A stretch of DNA of 64,000 bases from an uncultured Dehalococcoidia bacterium (GCA_958296385.1 OY282494.1:2021537-2085536), one strand, 5' to 3'; shown: positions 7,741-16,236, counted from the stretch's first letter. Notes: generated by a model not told the origin, from the sequence alone. Program-made: numbers and translations.

Positions 7741-8667
7741 ATGACAGTTCTGGTTACCGGCGCTACCGGGTTTTTGGGGCGGCGGGTGGTGCAGGGGCTG
7801 CTGGACACGGGCCAGGAGGTGCGGGTGATGGTGCGCCGGCCGGGGAGCGAGTCGGCACTGTACCAACCGCCCACGGACGTTTGCTATGGGGACGTCAGCG
7901 ACCCGGACGCCCTGGCGGAGGCGTGCCGGGACGTTGCGGCAGTGGTGCATCTGGTGGCCGTGATACGGGGCGGCGCCAAAGAGTTTGACGCTATCAACCG
8001 GCAGGGTACGGCCAACGTGGTGGCCGCCGCGCGGGCCGCCGGCACGGTGCGCCGTTTCGTCCACGTCAGCGCGCTGGGCGCCGGCAACGCACCGGAGCTG
8101 CCCTACCTCTACTCCAAGTGGCAGGGCGAGCAGGCGGTGGCCAGCGGCGGCATCCCGCATACCATCCTGCGCCCGTCGCTGATATTCGGCCCCGGCGACG
8201 AGTTCACGGCGGCGGTGGCGGCATTGGTGCGGGTAACGCCCGTCACGCCGGTAATCGGCTCCGGGAACAACCGCTTGCAGCCGATACACGTTGACGACGC
8301 CGCCGCCGCCATCGTGTCGGCGGTCAGCGGCAACCTGCGGGGCAACCGCACGGTGGAGATTGGCGGCCCGGAACAGCTGTCGTACAACGACGTGGTGAGC
8401 GTCATCGCCAAAACGCTGGGCCGCTCCGGCCGCCGCGTCCACGTGCCGGTGTGGGCGGTGCGCGGGCCGGTGGCGATGCTGGGACTGCTGACGCCGCGCC
8501 CGCCGCTGAACAAGGCGATGCTGCAACTGATTACGCTGCGCAACGTTGCCGATACGCACGGGGTGGAGCGGGCTTTCGGGTTCAAGCCGCGCCCGCTGGC
8601 GGGCAACGTGGATTACCTGCGCGACATCACCACCGGCGCCGCCCTGCGGATGACGCTGGGGTTCTGA
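7741..8667 (+). CDS. NAD(P)-binding atypical SDR (NDUFA9-like / NmrA-like)
   Basis: A 308-residue protein with an N-terminal Rossmann fold: VLVTGATGFLG gives the TGxxGxxG cofactor motif. GDVSDPDALAEA marks the acidic residue after strand 3, and YLYSKWQGEQ is the active-site helix region. That region has the shape seen in complex I NDUFA9-type atypical SDRs rather than a classical YxxxK. The middle holds ILRPSLIFGPGDEF and the C-terminal half binds the substrate side. Family members act as redox sensors, quinone-related enzymes or assembly factors. The ATG at 7741 is preferred over an in-frame ATG at 7732 because GAGG lies nine bases upstream. It probably leads a short operon with folC, 15 bases downstream. 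Confidence 0.75.
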   Translation: MTVLVTGATGFLGRRVVQGLLDTGQEVRVMVRRPGSESALYQPPTDVCYGDVSDPDALAEACRDVAAVVHLVAVIRGGAKEFDAINRQGTANVVAAARAAGTVRRFVHVSALGAGNAPELPYLYSKWQGEQAVASGGIPHTILRPSLIFGPGDEFTAAVAALVRVTPVTPVIGSGNNRLQPIHVDDAAAAIVSAVSGNLRGNRTVEIGGPEQLSYNDVVSVIAKTLGRSGRRVHVPVWAVRGPVAMLGLLTPRPPLNKAMLQLITLRNVADTHGVERAFGFKPRPLAGNVDYLRDITTGAALRMTLGF

Positions 8668-8682
8668 CCAGGGGCTGACGCC

Positions 8683-10092
8683 GTGAGCCTGACCTACCCC
8701 GACGCCATCGCCCGGCTGCTGTCGCTGGTGGACCACGAGCGCAGCATCCCGGCAACGCCCCGGCAGAAACGCATCTACGACCTGCGGGGCATCGGGCGGC
8801 TGCTGACCCGGATGGGCGAACCGCAGCGGCGGCCCGGCATCGCCCACGTCGCCGGCACCAAAGGCAAGGGCAGCACCGCCGCCATGATTGAATCCATAAT
8901 GCGGGCGTCCGGCGGCACGACGGGGTTCTACTCGTCGCCGCACCTCCATTCGTTCTGCGAGCGGATACGGCGCAACGGCCAGCCCATCCCCCCCGCGCGC
9001 TTTGCGGAGCTGGTTGAGGCCGTCTGGCCCCACCATCTGGCCAACGCCGCCGACGCGGACGCCGGCCCGGCCACCCTGTTTGAGTACCTGACCGCGATGG
9101 CGATGCAGTGCTTTCAGCAAGACCGGACGGATTGCAGCGTGATTGAGGTCGGACTGGGCGGGCGGCTGGACGCCACCAACGTAGTAACGCCCGCCGTCTG
9201 CGTCATCACGCCGGTAAGCCTGGACCACATGGCGATTTTGGGCGACACCATCGCCGAGATTGCCAGCGACAAGGCCGGCATCATCAAGCCGGGCATCCCG
9301 GTAGTAATGGCGCCGCAGACCGCTGAGGCAGCCGACGTTATCCGGACGGCGGCCCGCGTCCGGTCGGCGCCGCTGGCAGCAGTAGGCGATGACGTGCGGT
9401 GGCAGTGCGCAGCGCGGGGCATTGACGGGCAGGACGTTACCATCCAGGGCAGACTGGCAACCTACCGGGCCCGGCTGCCGCTGCTGGGCGATTTCCAGGG
9501 GGCCAACGCCGCCGCCGCCGTAGCCGCCGCCGAGTTTCTAGCCGACGCCGGCAATCCGATAACGCCCGATTCCGTAGCCGACGGGCTGGCCGGCGTAGAA
9601 TGGCCCTGCCGGCTGGAAGTGCTGTCCCGCAGCCCGACGGTGGTAGCCGACGGCGCCCACAACGGCCACTCGGTAGCCGCCGTGCTGGACACCCTGGCCC
9701 AGTACCTGCCCTTTGACAACCTGACCGTGGTAGCCGGCTTTTCCAGAGACAAGCAGGTTGAGGACATGGTGGGGCTCATTGCCGGCCGGGCCCGCCGGGT
9801 CATCGCCACCCGTTCCCGGCACCCCCGCTCCCTGCGCCCGCCGGAAATCGCCGACGCGTTCCGCCGGGCCGGGATGCCGGCCGGCGCAATCACCACCAGC
9901 CCCCGGGTAGCCGACGCACTGGCCGAGGCCAAGGCCAACGCCGGCAGCGGCGAGCTTATCCTAGTGCTAGGCTCCCTGTTCGCCGCCGCCGAGGCCCGCG
10001 AGTCGGCCCTGGGCATCCCCCCCGAAACCTACCCCGACCTGTTGCCCGCCGACCTGCGCCAACCGCAACCGCCGCCGCCGGAAGGGGTATAA
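8683..10092 (+). CDS. folC: Bifunctional folylpolyglutamate / dihydrofolate synthase
   Basis: A 469-residue Mur-ligase-family enzyme that adds glutamate to dihydropteroate or folate in the cytosol using ATP. HVAGTKGKGSTAAM is the P-loop, YSSPHLHSFCERI the substrate loop, VIEVGLGGRLDATNVV the signature that follows it, and ITPVSLDHMAILGDT the Mg-binding region. The C-terminal domain carries VADGAHNGHSV, matching the usual DGAHN motif. Length is normal for FolC. The start is a GTG at 8683 behind AGGGG. The 15-base gap to the SDR gene suggests co-transcription. Confidence 0.93.
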   Translation: MSLTYPDAIARLLSLVDHERSIPATPRQKRIYDLRGIGRLLTRMGEPQRRPGIAHVAGTKGKGSTAAMIESIMRASGGTTGFYSSPHLHSFCERIRRNGQPIPPARFAELVEAVWPHHLANAADADAGPATLFEYLTAMAMQCFQQDRTDCSVIEVGLGGRLDATNVVTPAVCVITPVSLDHMAILGDTIAEIASDKAGIIKPGIPVVMAPQTAEAADVIRTAARVRSAPLAAVGDDVRWQCAARGIDGQDVTIQGRLATYRARLPLLGDFQGANAAAAVAAAEFLADAGNPITPDSVADGLAGVEWPCRLEVLSRSPTVVADGAHNGHSVAAVLDTLAQYLPFDNLTVVAGFSRDKQVEDMVGLIAGRARRVIATRSRHPRSLRPPEIADAFRRAGMPAGAITTSPRVADALAEAKANAGSGELILVLGSLFAAAEARESALGIPPETYPDLLPADLRQPQPPPPEGV

Positions 10093-10093
10093 T
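10088..10093 (+). promoter_or_regulatory. -10 element for fabF
   Basis: A consensus TATAAT overlaps the end of folC, 58 bases ahead of the fabF start. This suggests fabF has its own promoter; no good -35 is visible. Confidence 0.5.
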
Positions 10094-10150
10094 AGCCGCC
10101 GAGTGAACGCCATTCCCCTGCCGTAATTTTCGCTTGCTGTAATTTGCGCT

Positions 10151-11422
10151 ATGACTGCCCATCGCAACGAACAAGACCGGCCGCCCCGTCGGGTGGTGGT
10201 TACCGGATTGGGGGCGGTTACCCCGCTGGGGCTGACGGCCGGCGATTTCTGGCACGGCCTGCTGTCCGGAACGTCCGGCATCGGCCCGATGACGCTTTGC
10301 GACCCTACCGATTACCCGTGCCGCATCGCCGGCCAGGTTGACGACTTTAACCCGTCCGACTATATGCCGGCACGGGAGGCGCGCCGGATGGCCCGGTTCT
10401 CGCAGCTGGCCGTTGCCGCCGCCATGCAAGCCGTCAGCGACGCCGCTTTGGACATTACGCAGGAGGACTCCTACCGGGTGGGCGTGCTGCTGGGCAACGG
10501 CAACGGGGGGTTTCCCACGCTGGAGGAGAACTGCCGCATCCTGGCCACGCGGGGCGGGATGCGGATGTCGCCCTTTTTCTTTCCGATGGTGCTGCCCAAC
10601 ATGGCGGCGGCCAACGTCAGCCACTACGTGGGCGCGCAGGGCTACAACTCCACCAGCGTAACCGCCTGCGCCGCCGGCAACAGCGCCATCGGCGAGGCTT
10701 TGCAGGTCATCCGGCGCGGCACCGCCGACGTGATGCTGGCCGGCGGCGCGGAGGCCGGCATCAGCCAGCTGGGGCTGGCCGGGTTCGCCGTGATGCGCGC
10801 GCTGAGCACCCGCAACGACGAACCGCAGCGGGCCAGCCGCCCCTTTGACGCCCAGCGCGACGGGTTCGTGCCGGCCGAGGGCGCCGCCGTGCTGGTGCTG
10901 GAGGAACTGGAACGGGCCCGGGCCCGGGGCGCCCGCATCCTGTGCGAGTTGGCCGGCTTTGGGACGACGTCCGACGCCGGCCATCTGGTGCAGCCGCAGG
11001 AAACCGGCGCCAGCGCCGCCCGGGCCATGTCCGACGCCCTCAGCGACGCCGGCCTGAGCCCCGGCGACGTTGACTACATCAACGCCCACGGCACGTCAAC
11101 GCCCATCAACGACGCCGTGGAAACCGTGGCCATCAAGCGGCTGTTCGGCGACTTGGCCTACTCCGTGCCCATCAGCAGCACCAAAAGCATGATCGGCCAT
11201 TCGCTGGGCGCGTCCGCGGCCCTGGAGGCCGTGGCTTGCGTTAATTCCATCGTAGAGCAGCGCGTCCATCCCACCGTCAACTACGAGTGGCCAGACCCGG
11301 AGTGCGACCTGGACTACGTGCCGAATACGGCGCGCGCGGTCAACGTGAACGCGGCGTTGTCCAACGCCTTCGGGTTCGGCGGGCAGAACGCCTGCCTGGT
11401 GTTCACCCGGTTCCCGGAATAG
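10151..11422 (+). CDS. fabF: Beta-ketoacyl-ACP synthase II
   Basis: A 423-residue thiolase-fold condensing enzyme of fatty acid elongation, joining malonyl-ACP to an acyl chain in the cytosol. The Cys-His-His triad is visible: Cys173 in SVTACAAGNSAIG, a His in NAHGTSTPIND and a His in MIGHSLGAS. The opening VVVTGLGAVTPLG and a C-terminal glycine loop SNAFGFGGQN are also typical. The nucleophile loop reads ACAAGN where most FabF proteins have ACATGT, a mild departure. It lies after folC but has its own -10. It could serve a polyketide-like pathway, but no other such genes are near. Confidence 0.9.
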   Translation: MTAHRNEQDRPPRRVVVTGLGAVTPLGLTAGDFWHGLLSGTSGIGPMTLCDPTDYPCRIAGQVDDFNPSDYMPAREARRMARFSQLAVAAAMQAVSDAALDITQEDSYRVGVLLGNGNGGFPTLEENCRILATRGGMRMSPFFFPMVLPNMAAANVSHYVGAQGYNSTSVTACAAGNSAIGEALQVIRRGTADVMLAGGAEAGISQLGLAGFAVMRALSTRNDEPQRASRPFDAQRDGFVPAEGAAVLVLEELERARARGARILCELAGFGTTSDAGHLVQPQETGASAARAMSDALSDAGLSPGDVDYINAHGTSTPINDAVETVAIKRLFGDLAYSVPISSTKSMIGHSLGASAALEAVACVNSIVEQRVHPTVNYEWPDPECDLDYVPNTARAVNVNAALSNAFGFGGQNACLVFTRFPE

Positions 11423-11519
11423 CCCGGTTCGGGAATAGCCCGGTTCCGGGAATAGCCCATCTGCAACTACCCCGTTTGCAAAGGGGCCGCCCGGAACCGG
11501 GCCGGACATGGGGATGATT

Positions 11520-11786
11520 TCAGGCGCTGACGGTTTGCTCCACCTGTTCCGCGCCGCGCCGGGCGAGCATTTCGTCAAGCATACGCTGTAAGGCCATGGT
11601 GTGGCTGCAAACCCGTCGGGTGGCGAAAAAAGCGCACTCGCAGCTCCAGTCGCCGTCGCGGTACGCTACCCGGTAGGTGTTGTGGTTACCGAGGAACGAG
11701 GCTTCAAAGGTGTGAATGTTCACCCGGTCCGGCTCCTCGGCGTACTTTCGTGCCTTGTCAACCTTGCCTATGTAGCTTGAGCTCAT
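11520..11786 (-). CDS. Small SWIM zinc-finger-like protein
   Basis: An 88-residue protein from the ATG at 11786, with GGAGG six bases upstream. It contains SCECAFFATRRVCSH, a CxCx(n)CxH pattern matching the SWIM zinc finger, which binds DNA or protein. The N-terminus (SSSYIGKVDKARKYAEEP) and the beta segment FEASFLGNHNTYRVAYRDGDWSC resemble the region ahead of the finger in stand-alone SWIM proteins. No catalytic domain is attached. It lies convergent with fabF, and the target is unknown. Confidence 0.65.
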   Translation of the reverse strand: MSSSYIGKVDKARKYAEEPDRVNIHTFEASFLGNHNTYRVAYRDGDWSCECAFFATRRVCSHTMALQRMLDEMLARRGAEQVEQTVSA

Positions 11787-11937
11787 CTCAACCTCCACTG
11801 CGTTCTACGGCCGGCCAGCAGCATCGCCCCCGCCCGTTAATAGAATGTTACCGGCAGCATAACCAACTGGTCAATAGATTTGCCGTCACTCAAACCCGAT
11901 TGCAAAGCCCCGATTGTAAAAATCAGGGGTTGCAGTG

Positions 11938-11946
11938 TGCTATGAT
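11938..11946 (+). promoter_or_regulatory. Extended -10 promoter for the bL25 gene
   Basis: TGCTATGAT lies about 70 bases ahead of the bL25 start at 12015, in the gap after the divergent SWIM gene. Confidence 0.45.
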
Positions 11947-12014
11947 AGCGGTTGCCCATTCGGGCGCTGCATCGCCCATGGGCCATACTACCGGATTTCA
12001 GGAGTCCCTTTCCG

Positions 12015-12335
12015 ATGACTACCCCCGTCGTTTCCCCGGTCGTTTCCATCGAACTTGAACCGCGCACCGTGCTTGGCAAAAAGGTCAAGGCGCTGCGGCG
12101 GTCGGGCATTATCCCGGTCAACCTTTACGGCGCCGGCATTGAATCCCGCGCCCTGCAATGCGAGGAGCGCACTTTGCTGCGCACGCTGAACGCCGCCGGC
12201 GGTGAGCAGGGCGGTACGATACAGGTCAACATCTCCGGCCAGCCCGGCCCCATCCCGGCGCGGGCGTCGCACGTCCAGTGGGATCCGCGCACCGGCAACG
12301 TGCTGCACGTCGATTTCCAGACCACTTCCGACTGA
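12015..12335 (+). CDS. rplY: Ribosomal protein bL25, short form
   Basis: A 106-residue protein matching the N-terminal 5S-rRNA-binding domain of bL25/Ctc: SIELEPRTVLGKKVKALRRS, then GIIPVNLYG, then HVQWDPRTGNVLHVDFQ. The C-terminal TL5-like domain found in many bacteria is absent, so this is the short form as in E. coli. It binds 5S rRNA in the 50S subunit. The start at 12015 is chosen because homology begins there; upstream codons are in frame but unlike the family. The next gene follows after 61 bases. Confidence 0.85.
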   Translation: MTTPVVSPVVSIELEPRTVLGKKVKALRRSGIIPVNLYGAGIESRALQCEERTLLRTLNAAGGEQGGTIQVNISGQPGPIPARASHVQWDPRTGNVLHVDFQTTSD

Positions 12336-12396
12336 TTCCGGGGCGCGCGCCGCCGTTCTCCCCGGCTTTGGCTTGGCCCCGCTCAGGAGGCTGTAT

Positions 12397-13167
12397 ATGT
12401 ACATGGTTTTCCTCAACGAATCCGGCAAAACCGGCGCCGGGGACAACGACCCGGCCCAGCTCCATTACCTCCACACCGGCCTGCTCGTTCACGAGAACCA
12501 GTACATTTCGATGTCGGGTGAATACGATGCCCTCTTTCGCCGGCACTTTGGCGCCCGCCCCCGCTCGCCCGGCGTACCCGCCGAACTGGATACCGACGCC
12601 ATCTACAACGGCGCCGCCCCCTTTGAGTCCTGGGAACCCGAACAGCGGGCTGAGCTGTTGCAGGATTGCTTCAACATCCTGATTCGCCGCGAAACCCCCC
12701 TGCTCGTTTCCTACATCGACAAAGCCGAGTTCCAGAACGCCGCCCAATCCGAATCCAACTCCCTGGCCGGCCACGACGACCCCAGCAAGCTGGCCTTTGG
12801 ACGGTTCCTGCTGGCCCTGACCATGTTCCTTGACGAGAACGTGATGTCGCAGATGAACCCGGACGACATCATGGACTCCACCTGGGCGGTCAACGACTAC
12901 GCGATGCTGATGGCCAGCGCCGATTCCGAATCCGTCAAGCGCGGCTTGACCGAATTCCTGAGCGACGAATCGGACACCGTAACGCCGTCCATGTACGACG
13001 ACATCCTGATTGCGCCCCCCGACAGTTCCGTAGGCGCCCAGCTGGTGTCCATGTGCGCCTACTTCATCCAGCGCTGGCTACAGCAGCCCGACATCCCCCA
13101 CAGCTACTTCGACGCCCTGCGCGACGGCCGGGTAATCCAGGTAATCTACCCCTACCAGTTTGACTAG
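12397..13167 (+). CDS. DUF3800-like protein
   Basis: A 256-residue protein from the ATG at 12397, six bases after a perfect AGGAGG. The opening MYMVFLNESGKTG has the layout of DUF3800 proteins, whose first strand usually reads YIDESG and supplies the first acidic residue of an RNase H-like fold. Here that Asp is Asn, while the Glu is kept. Further acidic clusters occur in the middle and C-terminal half (DNDPAQLHYL, MFLDENVMSQMNPDD). Some DUF3800 proteins sit in mobile or defence loci and are predicted nucleases. With the first Asp changed, activity is doubtful. The function is not known and the assignment is moderate. Confidence 0.5.
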   Translation: MYMVFLNESGKTGAGDNDPAQLHYLHTGLLVHENQYISMSGEYDALFRRHFGARPRSPGVPAELDTDAIYNGAAPFESWEPEQRAELLQDCFNILIRRETPLLVSYIDKAEFQNAAQSESNSLAGHDDPSKLAFGRFLLALTMFLDENVMSQMNPDDIMDSTWAVNDYAMLMASADSESVKRGLTEFLSDESDTVTPSMYDDILIAPPDSSVGAQLVSMCAYFIQRWLQQPDIPHSYFDALRDGRVIQVIYPYQFD

Positions 13168-13194
13168 GGCGAAACCATCCCGGCCCTACCCCAA

Positions 13195-13348
13195 CGTCAT
13201 TCTGAGCGCCCATCCCCTAATGTCATTCTGAGCGCCCACCCCCCAATGTCATTCTGAGCGCAGCGAAGAATCTCGACAGCGTAGCAACGGCGTTGCCTCC
13301 AAAGCGTGCGCTACGGCATCGAGATTCTTCGCTGCGCTCAGAATGACA
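13195..13348. repeat. Palindromic MITE-like element with partial copies
   Basis: Two perfectly complementary 30-base arms lie at 13247-13276 and 13319-13348. The left arm starts TGTCATTCTGAGCGCAGCGA and the right arm ends GCTCAGAATGACA, with 42 bases between. Two shortened direct copies of the left arm (TCATTCTGAGCGCC) precede it at about 13196 and 13222. The whole forms a long stem-loop between the DUF3800-like and DUF3179 genes. Such TCATTCTGAGCG palindromes are seen scattered in many metagenome-derived genomes. No transposase is nearby, so it is non-autonomous or a structural repeat. Confidence 0.8.
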
Positions 13349-13375
13349 TAGGGCACGGTGGTATGACAGCGTGGT

Positions 13376-14950
13376 ATGCCCCTGTTGATTCCAACCCGCC
13401 GCCCGCTGCTGCGCCTGCCCTTTGCGATCATCGCCGTCTGGCTGATTATCGCCTGCGGCAGCGCTGCGCCGGCGCCCACCGCATGGCCCGCCCTCACCTC
13501 ACCACCGCCGGCTACCGCAGTTTCCCCGGAATCCCCAACGGCAACCGCATCCGTCCCACCGGCAACGCCGTCAGCAACGCCGGAGCCGTATGACTCCAGC
13601 CGCAATATGTACCGCATCTGGGCGGCGCCGGGCCATCCGACTGACTTGACCCTGCTGGCCTTTGGCGATGCCGTTCAACGCGGCGACCGTTCGCAGGTGC
13701 CGGTAATCCTCGAGGCGATGCGGCTGCTGCACCCCACCATTGCGCCCGACGCCGTTGAAACCGTAGGCCGCATAACCGGCGGCGATTTTGACTTTGGCCT
13801 GCGCGAGTGGCGGGAGATGGGCGAGTGGCTGGGCCGCAATCTGGAATCCTACCCGCCGCCGCCGGATTACCCGGAGTGGAAAGTCCGGTTCCTATCGCAC
13901 ATCGACCCGGCGATGGCCGATTTGCTGCGGCCCGCCGTTGCTGATGCTCCGGCGAATCTACCCGTGAATCTGGTCGAAATAATGTGGGGCGGCGTGCGCG
14001 TTGACGGGATTCCCCCGCTGGAGAACCCGCCCCACATTCTGCCGGAGCGGGCTACCTGGCTGTGGCCCGACGACCGGGTTTTTGGCGTGTCCGTCAACGG
14101 CGAACACCGGGCCTACCCGCTGCGGATAATGAACGCCCACGAGCTGGCCAACGACGAGCTGGGCGGCAAACCAATCTCCCTGGTCTATTGAACCCTGTGC
14201 GGCACCGGAATCGTGTATTCCGGCATCGTCAACGGCGCAGCTACCACTTTTGGCACCTCCGGCCTGCTGTACCGCAGCAACAAGGTAATGTACGACCGCG
14301 CCACCCGCACCCTGTGGCACCAGTTCACCGGCGCGCCCATCATCGGCCCGCTGGCCGGCGCCGGCATCCGCCAGCCCCGTTTCCCGTCGGTAGTATCCAC
14401 CTGGGCCGAATGGCAAGCCGAGCACCCCGACACCACCGTAATATCCCGTGATACCGGCCTCTATCCCCCCGATTTCTACGTGCCGGAGAACCACCCCAAC
14501 GCCATCTACTACCGCTACTTCACCGACGACGAAACCATGTTCCCCGTCTGGCTGCGCAACCCCGAACTGGCCCCCAAGTCAGTAGTAATCGGAGTAGCCA
14601 TCGGCAACACCGCCAAAGCCCACCCCATCGACGCCCTGCGCCAGTCCCGCGTAATCAACGACACCATAGGCGGCGTGAACATCGTAATAACAGCCTCCCC
14701 CAAAACCCGCTCCGCCAGAGTATATCAAAGCAACGAATTAACCTTTACCGCCAGCAACGACGGCCCGGACGCCGCCGCCCCCGCCATGCTGATTGACCAG
14801 ACCGGCGCCGGTTGGCAAGTAACCGAGGAATCCCTAACCAGCGCCGACAGCAGCGCCAACGCTTTGCCCCGCCTTACATCCCAAACATCCTTCTGGTTCG
14901 GCTGGTACCAATACCACCCCGACACCACAATATACCAAGCGGGGGATTAG
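13376..14950 (+). CDS. DUF3179 lipoprotein with in-frame UGA (candidate selenoprotein)
   Basis: One reading frame runs from the ATG at 13376 to the stop ending at 14950 (524 residues), interrupted only by TGA at 14189-14191 (codon 272). The N-terminus has a lipoprotein signal with WLIIAC (Cys27), followed by a Pro/Thr-rich linker. The DUF3179 domain surrounds the TGA: GVSVNGEHRAYPLRIMNAHE before it, TFGTSGLLYRSNKVMYDR after it. In this family the central motif reads Y-C-x-L-C-G-T. Here it reads LVY-(TGA)-TLCGTG, so the TGA replaces the first Cys of CxxC, the classic place for selenocysteine. A SECIS-like hairpin follows at 14205-14223. The frame after the TGA stays open and conserved for 253 codons. 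A nonsense mutation or a TGC-to-TGA sequencing error are the alternatives. The biochemical role of DUF3179 is unknown; a UxxC motif would suggest redox chemistry outside the membrane. Confidence 0.8.
14205..14223 (+). promoter_or_regulatory. Bacterial SECIS-like hairpin after the UGA codon
   Basis: CCGGAAT pairs perfectly with ATTCCGG around a 5-base loop CGTGT. The loop begins 20 bases after the TGA and has G as its second base. Bacterial SECIS elements bound by SelB are expected to have a short stem, a small apical loop with G in the first two positions, and a loop about 16-37 bases after the UGA, all of which hold here. The hairpin lies within the coding sequence, as it must in bacteria. 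Confidence 0.6.
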
Positions 14951-15032
14951 GCCGGGGCGCTGACGAAGGTATGCTCAATTTGCGCGGTGATTATGTATAG
15001 TTGAGCTAAACTCGGTTATCGGAGGTGAGGCT

Positions 15033-15185
15033 ATGGCGCTCGCCCGTGCTTATCGCCACGATGTCCGGCCCGGATTGCGGCTCCGAGATAGTGCGGGGCG
15101 CCCCCAATGGCATGGGGGCGCCTGTAACGATACCGCGCGGCTATCGCCTAGAGGCGTCCGCCGCCGCCGGATACGCGTTCGTTGA
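15033..15185 (+). CDS. Possible 50-residue ORF with a strong ribosome binding site
   Basis: An ATG at 15033 follows GGAGGTGAG with ideal spacing and a TATGTA -10-like element about 40 bases upstream, so an expression signal is present. The predicted 50-residue product is very Arg-rich (ends GVRRRRIRVR), matches nothing recognised, and its last 38 bases overlap the end of the NHL gene on the other strand. It may be a truncated remnant whose start region survived. Weak support only. Confidence 0.25.
   Translation: MALARAYRHDVRPGLRLRDSAGRPQWHGGACNDTARLSPRGVRRRRIRVR
15097..15122. repeat. Perfect 10-bp inverted repeat beyond the NHL gene
   Basis: GGCGCCCCCA and TGGGGGCGCC flank a 6-base loop, about 26 bases beyond the NHL stop codon on the minus strand. 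It may act as a transcription end or mRNA-stabilising hairpin. There is no T-run, so it is not a classical intrinsic terminator. Confidence 0.45.
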
Positions 15186-16236
15186 CGCCGTAGAACACCG
15201 CGTCCTGCTTGTGGAATACCTGGATGCGGGAGCGGGCGGTTTCCACCACGAAAACCCGGCCCTCGTCGTCGCACTCCACCGCAATAGGCCCCCAGAACTG
15301 CTTTTCCCGATCCAGGCCCTGGGCGATTTTGCGCTCCTCCCACATTTCCGGGTTGGCGTCCAGCTTGCCCATCCCCCACTGCGATATGGTGCCTTCGCCG
15401 TAAGTCATCCCGGCGTAAGCCCCGTTGGGGTGGAAAATCTGCATCCGGTCGTTGTTCCAGTCGGCAACGTAAATGGTGCCCTCGGTGTCCACCGCCACGT
15501 CGGTAGGGCGGTTGAACTGGCCGGGGCCGTCGCCGGTTTCGCCAAAGGCCATCAGGAACTCACCGTCGGCGGTGAACTTCTGGATGCGGTCGTTGCGCCA
15601 GTCGGCCACGTACACGTTGCCGGCCTGGTCAACGTCAATGCCAAAAGGCATATTGAACTGGCCGGGGCCGCTGCCAAACTCGCCCCACTGCCCGATGTAA
15701 TCGCCGTCTTTGGTCAGCATCTGCACCCGGTGGTTGTTGGAATCCACCAGATAAAGCCGCCCGTCGGGGCCAAAGACCAGGCCGCTGGGATTGTCCCACT
15801 CCCCGTCGCCCGTGCCGGGCCGCTGCCACTTGGCAAGATACTCCCCGTCGGGAGAGTAGATGCTGATGCGATCCAGATTCTCGTCGGCCAGATAAACGTT
15901 CTCGTCCGGCCCAACGGTGATGGCCGTCGGCCAGATGATGGCGCCGTCGGTGGCCACCGCCTCGCCGTCGCCCTGCTCAAACACCCCTTTGGCAAACTCG
16001 CTGATGAACTCCTCGTCAACGGTGCACATCGTAATGCGCTTGCCGTCCGGCCGGTAATCGTAAGAGCGGTTGGCAACGTACATCACGTTGCCCTCGCCCC
16101 GGGCCATTGCGGTAGGGTTGCGGAAGCCGGGGCCGGAGAACTCGGCGCGCCCGATGGTATGGCTGTACTGGAGCGAAATCTCCAGCGTGGGCAGCCCGGT
16201 CTGTTGGGCGCCGGGCTGTTGGGTCATTATAGTCAT
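15148..16236 (-). CDS. NHL-repeat beta-propeller protein
   Basis: A 362-residue protein made of about six NHL blades, seen as recurring phrases: NPSGLVFGPDGRLYLVDSNN, then MPFGIDVDQAGNVYVADWRN, then RPTDVAVDTEGTIYVADWNN. Each is followed by a D/NRIQxF strand and a G-x-GPGQF loop. No signal peptide is present, so it is probably cytosolic. The start at 16236 has GGAGGA ahead. NHL propellers bind ligands or act as peptidyl-glycine or hydrolase-like domains; no catalytic residues can be assigned. It is the first of a minus-strand group with the DUF1501 and DUF1800 genes. Confidence 0.8.
   Translation of the reverse strand: MTIMTQQPGAQQTGLPTLEISLQYSHTIGRAEFSGPGFRNPTAMARGEGNVMYVANRSYDYRPDGKRITMCTVDEEFISEFAKGVFEQGDGEAVATDGAIIWPTAITVGPDENVYLADENLDRISIYSPDGEYLAKWQRPGTGDGEWDNPSGLVFGPDGRLYLVDSNNHRVQMLTKDGDYIGQWGEFGSGPGQFNMPFGIDVDQAGNVYVADWRNDRIQKFTADGEFLMAFGETGDGPGQFNRPTDVAVDTEGTIYVADWNNDRMQIFHPNGAYAGMTYGEGTISQWGMGKLDANPEMWEERKIAQGLDREKQFWGPIAVECDDEGRVFVVETARSRIQVFHKQDAVFYGVNERVSGGGGRL

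Noticed and set aside
7561-9228. 555-codon minus-strand ORF across the SDR and folC genes
   Set aside because: It has no domain, is His/Arg/Gly-rich, and lies opposite two convincingly conserved genes and across an intrinsic terminator.
9956-11089. 377-codon minus-strand ORF opposite fabF
   Set aside because: It is antisense to an intact FabF with all catalytic residues, and its product has no recognisable fold.
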